Source of the DNA: Chitinophagaceae bacterium
GTDB taxonomy: Bacteria > Bacteroidota > Bacteroidia > Chitinophagales > Chitinophagaceae
DNA length: 64,000 bases
Direction: 5' to 3'
NCBI GenBank assembly: GCA_019638595.1
Contig: JAHBTJ010000001.1
Span: 430,366-494,365, forward strand
The translations under genes and the position numbers were made by a program. Under the pieces are notes generated by a model. That model had not been told where the DNA came from. It did no database searches and saw only the letters and a program-made list of their open reading frames with translations. How positions within the stretch are numbered: position 1 is the stretch's first letter; the number at the start of each line of letters is the position of its first letter. Below are positions 52,532 through 60,716 of the stretch, one piece after another.

Positions 52532-53647
52532 CTAATTTTTGGTAGCAGCACCATCGCCTGCAGCAGCCGCATCTTCTTTATACAATTCTCCTTCCTGGGC
52601 TTTTGCGTCAGGAGGATTGGTACCATGCAAAGATTTTACATAACCGGTTATTTGTGCTATCTGCTTATTGGAATAGCTTGTTTGCCACTGTGGCATGGCA
52701 TTAATGCCATATTTTATGGTTTTAAAAATACTTTTCACATCGCCGCCATGCACCCAGTAGTCATCAGTAAGATTTGGTCCTACCAGGCCTCCGCCGTCTG
52801 CTTTATGGCAGGCAACACAGGCCGTGTTAAAGATAGCCTTTCCGGCGGCCAAATCGCCTGCATCGGTAAGCAACGTTACCGTATTTTCGTCCACCGATTC
52901 TCCTTTGGCTTCCAGGTATGCCTTCACCTTTTCATCGGCTTTTTTCATTGAAATTTCAAACTCCTCCTTGCTTAAAGGAGCACTATACGCCACATGATAA
53001 CGCCATAAATAAACAACACTAAAGATAATGGTTACATAAAAACCATACAACCACCACGGCGGCAGCCTGTTATCCAGCTCTCTTATTCCATCATATTCAT
53101 GTTCGAGCGCTATGGCAGACTCCTGCTCTATAGGCTTGAATTTGTTTAAACGCCCCCACCATGCAGCAAGGGATGAAGGTTTGGCAAAAGCAGGCTCAAA
53201 TACCGTTTCCTTATCTTTTTGTAAAAGGAATTTCATATTAATGAGCAGCACCAGTATGATCAGCATTTCAACAAACAAGATGGTGATCATGGAATAGAAC
53301 GCAAAAGCGCTCAGCCCGCCAATGGTGGCGGGGGCTTGCGTTGCGCCGCCGGCATCCTGGGCAAAAGTTGCCACGCTGCTGAAAAGCATTACCAGCAGCA
53401 TTGTTGCCGTAACACCCGTATGGCCCTTTTCTTCCTTTTCGTTTTTCATTTTTATTTCAGCTAACCCCAGCAACAATCTTCCTAACATCATAATTATTAT
53501 CAGGAGTATGATCATTAATGTTATAAGCGTAAGCGCCAACGGGTTATCAAGAGCGGAGGGTGCAGGAGGTTCTGCCGCAAAAACGCGGCTGCTGCCAACT
53601 GTCAGCAAAACAGTTAACATCAGTAACGGTTTCAACCTGCTTTTCAT
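52532..53647 (-). CDS. ccoP: cbb3-type oxidase cytochrome c subunit (CcoP)
   Basis: 371 residues from the ATG at 53647, which gives signal-anchor MKSRLKPLLMLTVLLTVGSS; a start 30 bases upstream is possible. Two more TM segments (LALTLITLMIILLIIIMMLG, FAFYSMITILFVEMLIILVL) precede the FixP N-terminal domain with DNRLPPWWLYGFYVTIIFSV and a single c-type haem site ACVACHKADGG with axial Met region NAMPQW. Proteobacterial CcoP has two CxxCH sites; here only one is seen, a form common in Bacteroidota. A hydrophobic Ala-Ala-Gly tail ends the protein. It passes electrons to the CcoNO catalytic subunit. Confidence 0.9.
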   Translation of the reverse strand: MKSRLKPLLMLTVLLTVGSSRVFAAEPPAPSALDNPLALTLITLMIILLIIIMMLGRLLLGLAEIKMKNEKEEKGHTGVTATMLLVMLFSSVATFAQDAGGATQAPATIGGLSAFAFYSMITILFVEMLIILVLLINMKFLLQKDKETVFEPAFAKPSSLAAWWGRLNKFKPIEQESAIALEHEYDGIRELDNRLPPWWLYGFYVTIIFSVVYLWRYHVAYSAPLSKEEFEISMKKADEKVKAYLEAKGESVDENTVTLLTDAGDLAAGKAIFNTACVACHKADGGGLVGPNLTDDYWVHGGDVKSIFKTIKYGINAMPQWQTSYSNKQIAQITGYVKSLHGTNPPDAKAQEGELYKEDAAAAGDGAATKN

Positions 53648-53687
53648 AAAAACTTTCCGGATAATAGCTGATAGCATAACAGTTATT

Positions 53688-53858
53688 TTATTGATTCTGA
53701 TTGTCTAATGGAATACGACTGATTTCTTCTATTTTCTTTTTATCTGACTTCCATACCCAGGCAAGAACAGCTAAAAAGAAGAGGAAAAAAATACTGAGCG
53801 ATGCAAGTCCGTAAATGTCCACACCGCTTATTTTTTCCAGGTAATTGATAAACTTCAT
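53688..53858 (-). CDS. ccoQ: cbb3 oxidase small subunit CcoQ-like
   Basis: 56-residue single-TM protein: polar start MKFINYLEKISGVDIYGLAS, a helix LSIFFLFFLAVLAWVWKSDK, and a charged cytosolic tail KKKIEEISRIPLDNQNQ. Its place between ccoNO and ccoP and the WxWKxDKK helix-end pattern fit CcoQ/FixQ, which stabilises the oxidase complex. Below the size many gene callers accept. The name rests on position and topology, since CcoQ sequences are weakly conserved. Confidence 0.8.
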   Translation of the reverse strand: MKFINYLEKISGVDIYGLASLSIFFLFFLAVLAWVWKSDKKKIEEISRIPLDNQNQ

Positions 53859-53878
53859 AACAATATTTTTAAAATAGT

Positions 53879-56011
53879 TTATTTAAGCGCTGTTTGCTCT
53901 TCCTTTTTTTCCTGCTTAATATCTTTTCCTATGCGTTGCAGGTAAGCGATCAATGCGATGATCTCCCTGTCTGCAGGCGTTTCGATCTTGTCCTTTTTCA
54001 AGCTGGCGGCTATGGATTCCGACTGGGCCTTTATATCCGCGTTCGCCTTCTTGTCATATCCTTCGGGATAAGGAACTCCCAGCTTTTGCATAGCTCTTAT
54101 TTTAGCGGGGGTAGACGAAGTATCTAATTTAGTATCAAGCAGCCACGAGTAGACCGGCATTACGGATCCGGGAGACATTGACGCGGGATCGTCCATATGA
54201 TTATAGTGCCAGCTATCTGAATATTTTCCTCCTATACGCGCCAGGTCGGGACCGGTGCGTTTACTACCCCACTGGAACGGATGATCATATACGAACTCAC
54301 CGGCTTTTGAATATTCACCGTAACGTACCACCTCATCCCGGAAGGGGCGGATCATTTGTGAATGGCAAGTATAGCATCCTTCCCGGATATATATATCCCT
54401 GCCCTGTAATTCGAGCGGTGTATAAGGCTTTACGCTGGTAATGGTGGGTACGTTCGATTTTACCAGGAAGGTGGGAACAAACTCCAGTATACCGCCAATG
54501 GCAACTACTATTAAGCTCACCACCAACATGGCAACAGGACGGCGTTCTATCCTCCTGTGCCAGTGCTCCCTGCCGTGATGTACTGCCTTTTGCAAAGGAG
54601 CCGCCTCCGCTTCTTCGTTGGCAATAAATTTTCCTTTGGCAATGGTTTTATACAGGTTGAACACCATCAGGATGGCTCCTATGAGGTATATTAAACCGCC
54701 CAGGCTGCGGGTAACATACATGGGAATAATATTGGTTACAGTTTCCAGGAACTGGAATTTCAACTGCCCTTCGGGAGTAAATGTTTTCCACATAAGGCTT
54801 TGGGAAAAACCCGCCCAATACAACGGTACAGCGTACAGTATGATACCAATAGTACCCAGCCAGAAGTGGTTATTGGCAAGTTTTCTCGAATACAATGGAG
54901 TGCCCCACATTTTCGGAACAAGATAATACAGGATGGCAAAAGCCATAAAGCCGTTCCAGCCAAGTCCGCCTATATGAACGTGGGCGATGATCCAGTCGCT
55001 GAAATGCGCGATGGCGCTTACGTTCTTCAGGCTCAGCAACGGACCTTCCAGTGTGGCCATACCATAGCAGGTGATAGCCACCACCATGAATTTCAGGATA
55101 GGATCTTCCCGCACTTTATCCCATACGCCACGCAGCGTAAACAACCCGTTAAGCATACCTCCCCAGGATGGAAAGATCAGCATCAGCGAAAACACGGTAC
55201 CCAGCGACTGGGCCCAATCAGGTAACGAGGTATACAACAGGTGATGCGGCCCTGCCCAGATGTAGAGAAATATGAGCGACCAGAAGTGTATGATGGAAAG
55301 CCTGTAGGAATATACAGGACGGTTGGCTGCTTTAGGCAGAAAGTAATACATCAATCCCAGGATGGGAGTAGTAAGAAAGAATGCTACCGCGTTGTGCCCG
55401 TACCACCATTGCACCAGGGCATCCTGCACGCCTGCATACCAGCTATAGCTTTTCATGAACGAAACCGGAATTTCGAACGAGTTAACAATGTGCAGCATGG
55501 CTATAGTAACCCAGGTAGCAATGTAGAACCATATGGCAACATACAGGTGGCGCTCCCTTCTTTTAAGGATGGTGCCAAACATATTGATACCGAATACCAC
55601 CCAAATGAGGGTAATGGCAATATCAATCGGCCACTCAAGCTCCGCATATTCTTTACCGGTAGTATAGCCCATCAGCAGGGTAATGGCCGCCGATGCTATT
55701 ATCAGTTGCCAACCCCAGAAATGTATCCAGCTCAGCTTATCGCTGAACATCCTGGTTTTGCAAAGCCGTTGCAGCGAGTAGTATACTCCTGTAAAAATAG
55801 AGTTGCCTACAAAAGCAAAAATGATGGCATTGGTATGCAAAGGCCGTATACGGCCAAAAGTGGTAGGAGCTAATCCAAGGCTTGTAGAGGGCGCGTATAT
55901 TTGTATAGCTGCCCACAAGCCGGCCAGCATGCCCACCACCGCAAAAATAACTGTAGCATAACCGAAGGCTTTTACAATTTTATTGTCGTAATAAAATTTT
56001 TCCATCTGCAT
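53879..56011 (-). CDS. ccoNO: cbb3 oxidase fused subunits I and II (CcoN-CcoO)
   Basis: 710 residues from the ATG giving MQMEKFYYDNKIVKAFGYAT; longer readings would run into ccoS, so this start is preferred. CcoN part (about 1-470): twelve or more TM helices with haem/CuB histidines in QWWYGHNAVAFFLTTPILGL, WAGPHHLLYTSLPDW and DWIIAHVHIGGLGWNGFMAF. CcoO part (after about 490): a TM anchor and the c-haem site EGCYTCHSQMIRPFRDEVVR with the later Met of SMSPGSVMPVYSW. It is the catalytic unit of a high-affinity terminal oxidase. Fusion of the two subunits is typical for Bacteroidota. Translated just after ccoS. Confidence 0.95.
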   Translation of the reverse strand: MQMEKFYYDNKIVKAFGYATVIFAVVGMLAGLWAAIQIYAPSTSLGLAPTTFGRIRPLHTNAIIFAFVGNSIFTGVYYSLQRLCKTRMFSDKLSWIHFWGWQLIIASAAITLLMGYTTGKEYAELEWPIDIAITLIWVVFGINMFGTILKRRERHLYVAIWFYIATWVTIAMLHIVNSFEIPVSFMKSYSWYAGVQDALVQWWYGHNAVAFFLTTPILGLMYYFLPKAANRPVYSYRLSIIHFWSLIFLYIWAGPHHLLYTSLPDWAQSLGTVFSLMLIFPSWGGMLNGLFTLRGVWDKVREDPILKFMVVAITCYGMATLEGPLLSLKNVSAIAHFSDWIIAHVHIGGLGWNGFMAFAILYYLVPKMWGTPLYSRKLANNHFWLGTIGIILYAVPLYWAGFSQSLMWKTFTPEGQLKFQFLETVTNIIPMYVTRSLGGLIYLIGAILMVFNLYKTIAKGKFIANEEAEAAPLQKAVHHGREHWHRRIERRPVAMLVVSLIVVAIGGILEFVPTFLVKSNVPTITSVKPYTPLELQGRDIYIREGCYTCHSQMIRPFRDEVVRYGEYSKAGEFVYDHPFQWGSKRTGPDLARIGGKYSDSWHYNHMDDPASMSPGSVMPVYSWLLDTKLDTSSTPAKIRAMQKLGVPYPEGYDKKANADIKAQSESIAASLKKDKIETPADREIIALIAYLQRIGKDIKQEKKEEQTALK

Positions 56012-56033
56012 AATCCGTGAATGTTTATTGGGT

Positions 56034-56195
56034 TTATTGTTTTGGTTTGAGGTCAGTATGATCATCGAATAAAATGCGCGAAGGAGGGGCATAATCATCG
56101 TTGAACTGCCCGCTTTTAACGCTCCATAAAAAAGCAACCAGGAATATCCCTGCAACGAAAATGCTGGCCAGCAACAGAATAATTATTACACTCAT
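56034..56195 (-). CDS. ccoS: cbb3 oxidase maturation protein CcoS
   Basis: 53 residues: MSVIIILLLASIFVAGIFLV then AFLWSVKSGQFNDDYAPPSR, ILFDDHTDLKPKQ. The single TM plus WSVKSGQFDD... PxxRIL pattern is diagnostic of CcoS, needed to insert haem and copper into the oxidase. First gene of the operon, 18 bases after the predicted transcription start and 22 bases before ccoNO. Confidence 0.93.
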   Translation of the reverse strand: MSVIIILLLASIFVAGIFLVAFLWSVKSGQFNDDYAPPSRILFDDHTDLKPKQ

Positions 56196-56217
56196 ATTAT
56201 TTTATTGGAATGATTTG

Positions 56218-56283
56218 TAAAAGTACCCGCGGTTAAAACCGTTATTTATAAGCGCTATCAATTGGCGGTATGATCTTTGTCAT
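56218..56283 (-). promoter_or_regulatory. cbb3 operon promoter: two CRP/FNR-type sites 22 bp apart plus -7 box
   Basis: Distal ATGATCTTTGTCAT (56270-56283, part of TATGA-N6-TCATA). Proximal on the minus strand TTGATAGCGCTTAT (56248-56261), with one perfect half TTGAT. Centres 22 bp apart. A minus-strand TACTTTTA box (56218-56225) ends 36.5 bp from the proximal centre. Confidence 0.6.
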
Positions 56284-56290
56284 ACAATTG

Positions 56291-58675
56291 TCAGGATACC
56301 ATTTTCAGCCTCCCCGCAGAAATATGGCTTGATAAATAAGTAAGAAGAATAATGCTTAAGGAACTGGCAGGCATCAGCACAGCAGCTATAAGCGGCGAAA
56401 GCATGCCCTGCACCGCGAAGAACAGCCCTGTAATATTATATAATACAGACATTACAAAGCTCGCGATCACTATTTTCCGGTTATTACGGCACAGTTGCAG
56501 GAAAGCCGGCAGGCGCTCCAGTTGGGCCGCCTCAATGATTCCGTCGCTGGCAGGCGTAAAATTATTCGACTGATCACTTACCGCCAGTCCCACACTGCTT
56601 TCCAGCAAAGCGGCTCCGTCATTCAGCCCGTCGCCAACCATCATCACTTTATCGCCCTTTTCCTCCAGTTGTTTTACGTAATTCAGCTTGTCGGCAGGCA
56701 TTTGTTTAAAAAACAGCGCAGCCTTACCGTTTGTCATACGCCAAAGGTTGGCCTTTTCCGCCGCCGTATCGCCCGATATTACGGAAACCCTGCGCTTGCT
56801 GATCAGCTTCTTTAAAAGCCTGGGAATGAACGTACGGTACTGGTTGGTAAAATAAAAGCAGCCGGTCTTTTTGTTTTCAATGTATAGGAACACCGTCGTT
56901 GTTTTGTTGGATGCCCGCTCTTCAGCGCTCCCTGCATCCAGCCTGATCCAGGTATCATTTACATACCCCTCTATTCCCTTCCCGGGAATTTCCTTAAAAC
57001 CGTCCGCCTGTATATCCCCGGCTTCTCCAAGGTATTGCACAATGCTCCTGCTAAGGGGATGGTTGGAGCAGGATGCCAGCGCGGCTATGCTCCGCATGGT
57101 TTTTCCCGACAGCGGCTCCCCTTCGTAAGAAACATGCTGCTGCCCGGCCGAGGTAAGGGTGCCTGTTTTATCCAGCACTATATGATCCACGGCCGCCATG
57201 TCTTCTATTACCTGCGCGCTGCGCAGGTACAGCCCGTTACGGCCCAGTATACGTAAAATATGCCCGTTGGTAAAGCTATTGGCCAGCAGCAGCGCACATG
57301 GACAGGCTACAATAAAAACGGCGGTTACCGAGCTCCATACTTTTGAGGGATCGTTGAGCTGCCAGTATATGCCGGCAGCCAGGGCTATCGTGAAAACGAT
57401 GACAGTAAAATACCTGCTCACCGTATGTACGAACGACCGGTTCTTTTCTTCTTCCGCCGCATGTTCCCTGTTCCATAAACTGGTAAGATAGCTCTGGTTC
57501 ACCTCTTTCATAACCTTTACCTCCATATTGCCCCCGGTTTGCCGGCCACCCGCGTATATCATTTCACCCGGCGCTTTTGCTACAGGCAACGATTCGCCCG
57601 TAACAAAGCTGTAATCTATTAAAGCGTTCCCTTTGATTATCCATCCGTCAACAGGTACCAGCTCTTCATTATGAATAAGTATAGTGTCGTGTATCTTTAA
57701 CTCAGGCAATAAGCACGATCTTTGTTTACCTTCTTCAATAACAGTTACGGCAATGGGGAAATACGAGCGGTAATCTCTTTCAAACGAAAGCTGGCGGTAA
57801 GTCCTGTTTTGCAGTACCCGCCCTACCAGCATAAAAAATACAATGCCGCTCATCGAATCAAAATAGCCGCCGCCTGTTCCGGAAACCACTTCCCAAACAC
57901 TTCTTACAAAAGTGATGATGACCGCCAGGGCTATAGGCGCATCAATATTTAAAAACCGGTGCTTCAGGCTTTTCCACGACGATTCGTAAAACGGCCATGC
58001 CGCGTAAAAAAATACGGGGAGCGAAAGCAGCAGGTTCGCCCACCTGAACACGCTTCTGATCAGCTCCTCCCCCGCGTCTACCCCCAGATATTCGGGAAAG
58101 CTCATGAGCATAATGTTGCTGAAACAAAAGCCGGCCACCCCCAGGTGGTATATCAGGCTTTGATCACGGCGCTTTTGGGGGGATGAAATATCCTTTAAGC
58201 TGATATATGGCTCATATCCCACACCGGCCAGCAGAGAGGCCAGTTGCTGTAAAGAAATGACCGAATGATCGAAAAAGATCTCTACTGTTTTTTCAGGGAA
58301 ATTTACCCTTGATGAAATGACGCCTTTATTGATCCTGTGCAGGTTTTCCAGCAGGTAAAGGCAGGAGCTGCAATGCATTTGCGGCAGGGAAAAAATAACA
58401 TGTGTTTGTTCATCGTTCCTGAAAGAGATAAGCCTGGAAGCAATATTTTCATCTGCCAGAAAAGCGAACTTATCCTCCCTTATGGAAATACGCTGTGTGA
58501 TGCCGGGATTGGCGTTAAGGTCGTAATAGTTACAAAGCCCGCTTTCATTGATAATTTCATATACCATCCGGCAGCCTTCACAACAAAAAGTCTTATTATT
58601 GAAGTATGTTTTTCCGGCAGAACAGGGCTCGCCGCAATGAGCGCACTGTATCTTATCCGCCACTTTTATTGCCAT
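56291..58675 (-). CDS. ccoI: heavy-metal P-type ATPase of oxidase clusters (FixI/CcoI, copper)
   Basis: 794 residues. N-terminal zinc-ribbon-like Cys region typical of FixI (CAHCGEPCSAGKTYFNNKTF, FCCEGCRMVYEI), then an HMA domain with MHCSSCLYLLENL, TM segments, the copper-site VACPCALLLANSF (CPC), the phosphorylation motif VLDKTGTLTSAG, HPLSRSIVQYLGEAG and MVGDGLNDGAALLESSVGLA. It exports Cu+ to the periplasmic side for CuB assembly in cbb3 oxidase. It lies upstream of ccoS on the same strand with the regulated promoter in between, so ccoI is not under that promoter. Confidence 0.92.
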   Translation of the reverse strand: MAIKVADKIQCAHCGEPCSAGKTYFNNKTFCCEGCRMVYEIINESGLCNYYDLNANPGITQRISIREDKFAFLADENIASRLISFRNDEQTHVIFSLPQMHCSSCLYLLENLHRINKGVISSRVNFPEKTVEIFFDHSVISLQQLASLLAGVGYEPYISLKDISSPQKRRDQSLIYHLGVAGFCFSNIMLMSFPEYLGVDAGEELIRSVFRWANLLLSLPVFFYAAWPFYESSWKSLKHRFLNIDAPIALAVIITFVRSVWEVVSGTGGGYFDSMSGIVFFMLVGRVLQNRTYRQLSFERDYRSYFPIAVTVIEEGKQRSCLLPELKIHDTILIHNEELVPVDGWIIKGNALIDYSFVTGESLPVAKAPGEMIYAGGRQTGGNMEVKVMKEVNQSYLTSLWNREHAAEEEKNRSFVHTVSRYFTVIVFTIALAAGIYWQLNDPSKVWSSVTAVFIVACPCALLLANSFTNGHILRILGRNGLYLRSAQVIEDMAAVDHIVLDKTGTLTSAGQQHVSYEGEPLSGKTMRSIAALASCSNHPLSRSIVQYLGEAGDIQADGFKEIPGKGIEGYVNDTWIRLDAGSAEERASNKTTTVFLYIENKKTGCFYFTNQYRTFIPRLLKKLISKRRVSVISGDTAAEKANLWRMTNGKAALFFKQMPADKLNYVKQLEEKGDKVMMVGDGLNDGAALLESSVGLAVSDQSNNFTPASDGIIEAAQLERLPAFLQLCRNNRKIVIASFVMSVLYNITGLFFAVQGMLSPLIAAVLMPASSLSIILLTYLSSHISAGRLKMVS

Positions 58676-58711
58676 AATCGGCTAAAGTAAGGCGGCCATC
58701 GCTGCTGATCC

Positions 58712-58776
58712 ATGAGTGACATCAACAGAAAAACTGATTAAAATCAGCACTGGCTGCACTTCTGTTTTTACCTTTG
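58712..58776 (+). promoter_or_regulatory. receiver-CRP gene promoter: two full TGA-N6-TCA sites 22 bp apart plus -7 box
   Basis: Distal ATGAGTGACATCAA (58712-58725). Proximal CTGATTAAAATCAG (58734-58747), a 14-bp palindrome repeated exactly at 59869-59882. Centres 22 bp apart. -7 box TACCTTTG (58769-58776) ends 35.5 bp after the proximal centre. The predicted start near 58782 puts the sites at about -41.5 and -63.5. It suggests autoregulation. Confidence 0.65.
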
Positions 58777-58801
58777 ACCATTACAGTTATATTTATATTA
58801 A

Positions 58802-59872
58802 ATGAGCCTTATGTTACAGCGTACCATACTTATTATAGACGATAACAACGAATTAAGGGAAAATACAGCCGAACTGCTGTCGCTGGGGGGCTATAAAACC
58901 ATTACTGCCGAAAATGGCAAAAAGGGGGTATCCATGATACTGAATGAAAAGCCAGACCTGGTAGTATGTGATATTATGATGCCGGAACTGGATGGATACG
59001 GGGTTTTACACCTGGTGCGCAAAAATCCTGAAATGGAGAACATTCCTTTTATTTTTCTTACCGCCAAAACCGAAAGAAGCGACTTCAGGAAAGGGATGGA
59101 AATGGGCGCCGACGACTATCTTACCAAACCTTTTGAAGAACATGAGCTGATGAACGCTATAGAAAGCCGGTTGAAAAAACATGCAGTGCTCAACAGGAAA
59201 TACGCCGCTTCGGTAAAGGGATTGAGCGACCTGGCAACCGATCTGCGTAATAATGGCATGCTGTCGTTAGACATGAGCCAATACGCCACCGAATCGTACC
59301 AGAAGAAACAAACTATTCATGCAGAAGGCAAACGCCCCCGCTACCTCTACTATCTTGTAAGCGGCAAGGTGAAAGGTATAAGACTGCATGAAGACGGAAA
59401 GGAATATATAACCGACCTCTTCAGCCCGGGCGACTTTATAGGATACATGGCCCTGCTGGAAGGAAGGAACTACGACGAATCGGCCGTGGTGCTGGAAGAC
59501 GCCGAGGTACTGCAAATTCCCGCAAAAGACTTTATGGAGATGATTTACGCGGATATGGCTATTGCCGCACAGTTCATAAAGATCATTGCACAGAATATTA
59601 AAGACAAGGAAGCAAGGCTGCTGAGCCTGGCCTACAGTTCGCTGCGGAAACGGGTAGCGAAAGCGCTGGTGGAGATCCACGATAAGTTCAACCCCGGTAA
59701 AACTGCCGCCCCGCTCGAAATTTCAAGGGAAGACATGGCTCATTATATAGGCACTGCTACCGAATCATTAATACGCACCATCAGCGATTTTAAATCGGAA
59801 AAGCTGATTGCGATCAAAGAAGGGAAAATTATCATTACCGACCTTGAAAGGCTGAAAAATCTTTTATACTGA
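58802..59872 (+). CDS. receiver-CRP/FNR fusion transcription regulator
   Basis: 356 residues. Residues 5-125 are a response-regulator receiver: D13/D14, phosphoacceptor D57 in DLVVCDIMMPELDG, T87 in IFLTAKTE and K109 in DYLTKPFEE. A short link leads to a cyclic-nucleotide-binding-like beta-roll (about 155-260: YLVSGKVKGIRLHEDGKEYI, FSPGDFIGYMALLEGRNYDE), the dimer helix, and an HTH_Crp domain (305-350) with recognition helix TATESLIRTISDFKSE. No Fe-S cysteines as in FNR. The fusion combines the FixJ and FixK roles in one protein. Phosphorylation by a histidine kinase, possibly the one at 48212, would tune binding to TGA-N6-TCA sites. Confidence 0.88.
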   Translation: MSLMLQRTILIIDDNNELRENTAELLSLGGYKTITAENGKKGVSMILNEKPDLVVCDIMMPELDGYGVLHLVRKNPEMENIPFIFLTAKTERSDFRKGMEMGADDYLTKPFEEHELMNAIESRLKKHAVLNRKYAASVKGLSDLATDLRNNGMLSLDMSQYATESYQKKQTIHAEGKRPRYLYYLVSGKVKGIRLHEDGKEYITDLFSPGDFIGYMALLEGRNYDESAVVLEDAEVLQIPAKDFMEMIYADMAIAAQFIKIIAQNIKDKEARLLSLAYSSLRKRVAKALVEIHDKFNPGKTAAPLEISREDMAHYIGTATESLIRTISDFKSEKLIAIKEGKIIITDLERLKNLLY

Positions 59873-59933
59873 TTAAAATCAGACAATAGATTGACTCGGT
59901 TAACCTTACATGCCATTAAAGGGCATTAGTTTG
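59869..59933 (+). promoter_or_regulatory. SDR-CoA-transferase promoter: tandem CRP/FNR-type sites and -7 box
   Basis: Distal CTGATTAAAATCAG (59869-59882) overlaps the regulator gene's stop codon. Proximal TTGACTCGGTTAAC (59891-59904), one good half. Centres 22 bp apart. A near -7 box TTAGTTTG (59926-59933) ends 35.5 bp after the proximal centre. Confidence 0.55.
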
Positions 59934-59955
59934 CACCGCAACAAAAGCAGGAATT

Positions 59956-60705
59956 ATGGAAAGTATTAAAAACAAAGCAGCGCTGGTTACAGGCGCCGGT
60001 TCAGGCATTGGCAGAGCTACCGCTGAACTGTATGCGCAGTACGGAGCCAAAGTAGTAGTGAGTGATGTACATGAAGTAAACGGCAATGAAACAGTTGCTC
60101 TTATAAAAGCCAAAGGTGGGGAAGCTATATTTATTAAGGCAGACGTAAGCGATGCGGCGGCATGCGAAGCGCTGGTGGCGGGTACGGTAAAACAATATGG
60201 AAGTATTGATATAGCCTTTAACAACGCGGGCATAGGCGGAGAAGCCAATTTAATTGCCGACATGAGCGTTGAAGGATGGAACAAAGTAATTGCAGTGAAC
60301 CTGAACAGCGTTTTTTACTGTATGAAATACGAATTACAGGAAATGCTTAAACAAGGTAAGGGAGCTATTGTAAATATGTCTTCCATACTCGGGCAGGTTG
60401 GCTTTGCTACCGCGGCAGGTTATGTGGCGGCCAAACACGGAGTGGTGGGCTTAACTCAAAACGCGGCTATAGAGTATGCCGCGAAAGGCATCCGTGTAAA
60501 TGCCGTTGGGCCCGCTTTTATCAATACTCCTTTATTAGACCATATGGATGCGGCTACCAAACAAATGCTTGTTTCTTTGCATCCTGCCGGGCGGTTGGGA
60601 GAAGCAGGTGAAGTAGCGGAACTGGTGATATGGCTAAGCTCGGATAAAGCATCGTTTGTGAATGGCAGTTACTATGCCGTAGACGGAGGTTATCTTTCAA
60701 AATAA
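59956..60705 (+). CDS. SDR-family NAD(P)-dependent oxidoreductase
   Basis: 249 residues, classical short-chain dehydrogenase: cofactor motif TGAGSGIGRATAELYAQYGA, a likely NAD-preferring acidic end of strand 2 (VVVSDVHEVN), NNAG (IAFNNAGIGGE), catalytic Ser in MSSILGQVGF and YxxxK as YVAAKHGV, and the PG-type lid IRVNAVGPAFINTPL. Ending AVDGGYLSK is usual. The substrate is unknown; 3-oxoacyl or small alcohol/ketone substrates are possible. First gene of a two-gene operon with the CoA-transferase, controlled by tandem CRP/FNR-like sites. Confidence 0.88.
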   Translation: MESIKNKAALVTGAGSGIGRATAELYAQYGAKVVVSDVHEVNGNETVALIKAKGGEAIFIKADVSDAAACEALVAGTVKQYGSIDIAFNNAGIGGEANLIADMSVEGWNKVIAVNLNSVFYCMKYELQEMLKQGKGAIVNMSSILGQVGFATAAGYVAAKHGVVGLTQNAAIEYAAKGIRVNAVGPAFINTPLLDHMDAATKQMLVSLHPAGRLGEAGEVAELVIWLSSDKASFVNGSYYAVDGGYLSK

Positions 60706-60716
60706 ATTTTTACCCT

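Noticed and set aside
55241-55873. A 210-residue open frame antisense to ccoNO
   Set aside because: The translation is a low-complexity mirror of conserved CcoN helices with no signal or motif.
56012-56155. Longer N-terminus for ccoNO starting at 56155
   Set aside because: It would overlap ccoS, adds sequence unlike any CcoN, and the MEKFYYDNK start fits the family.
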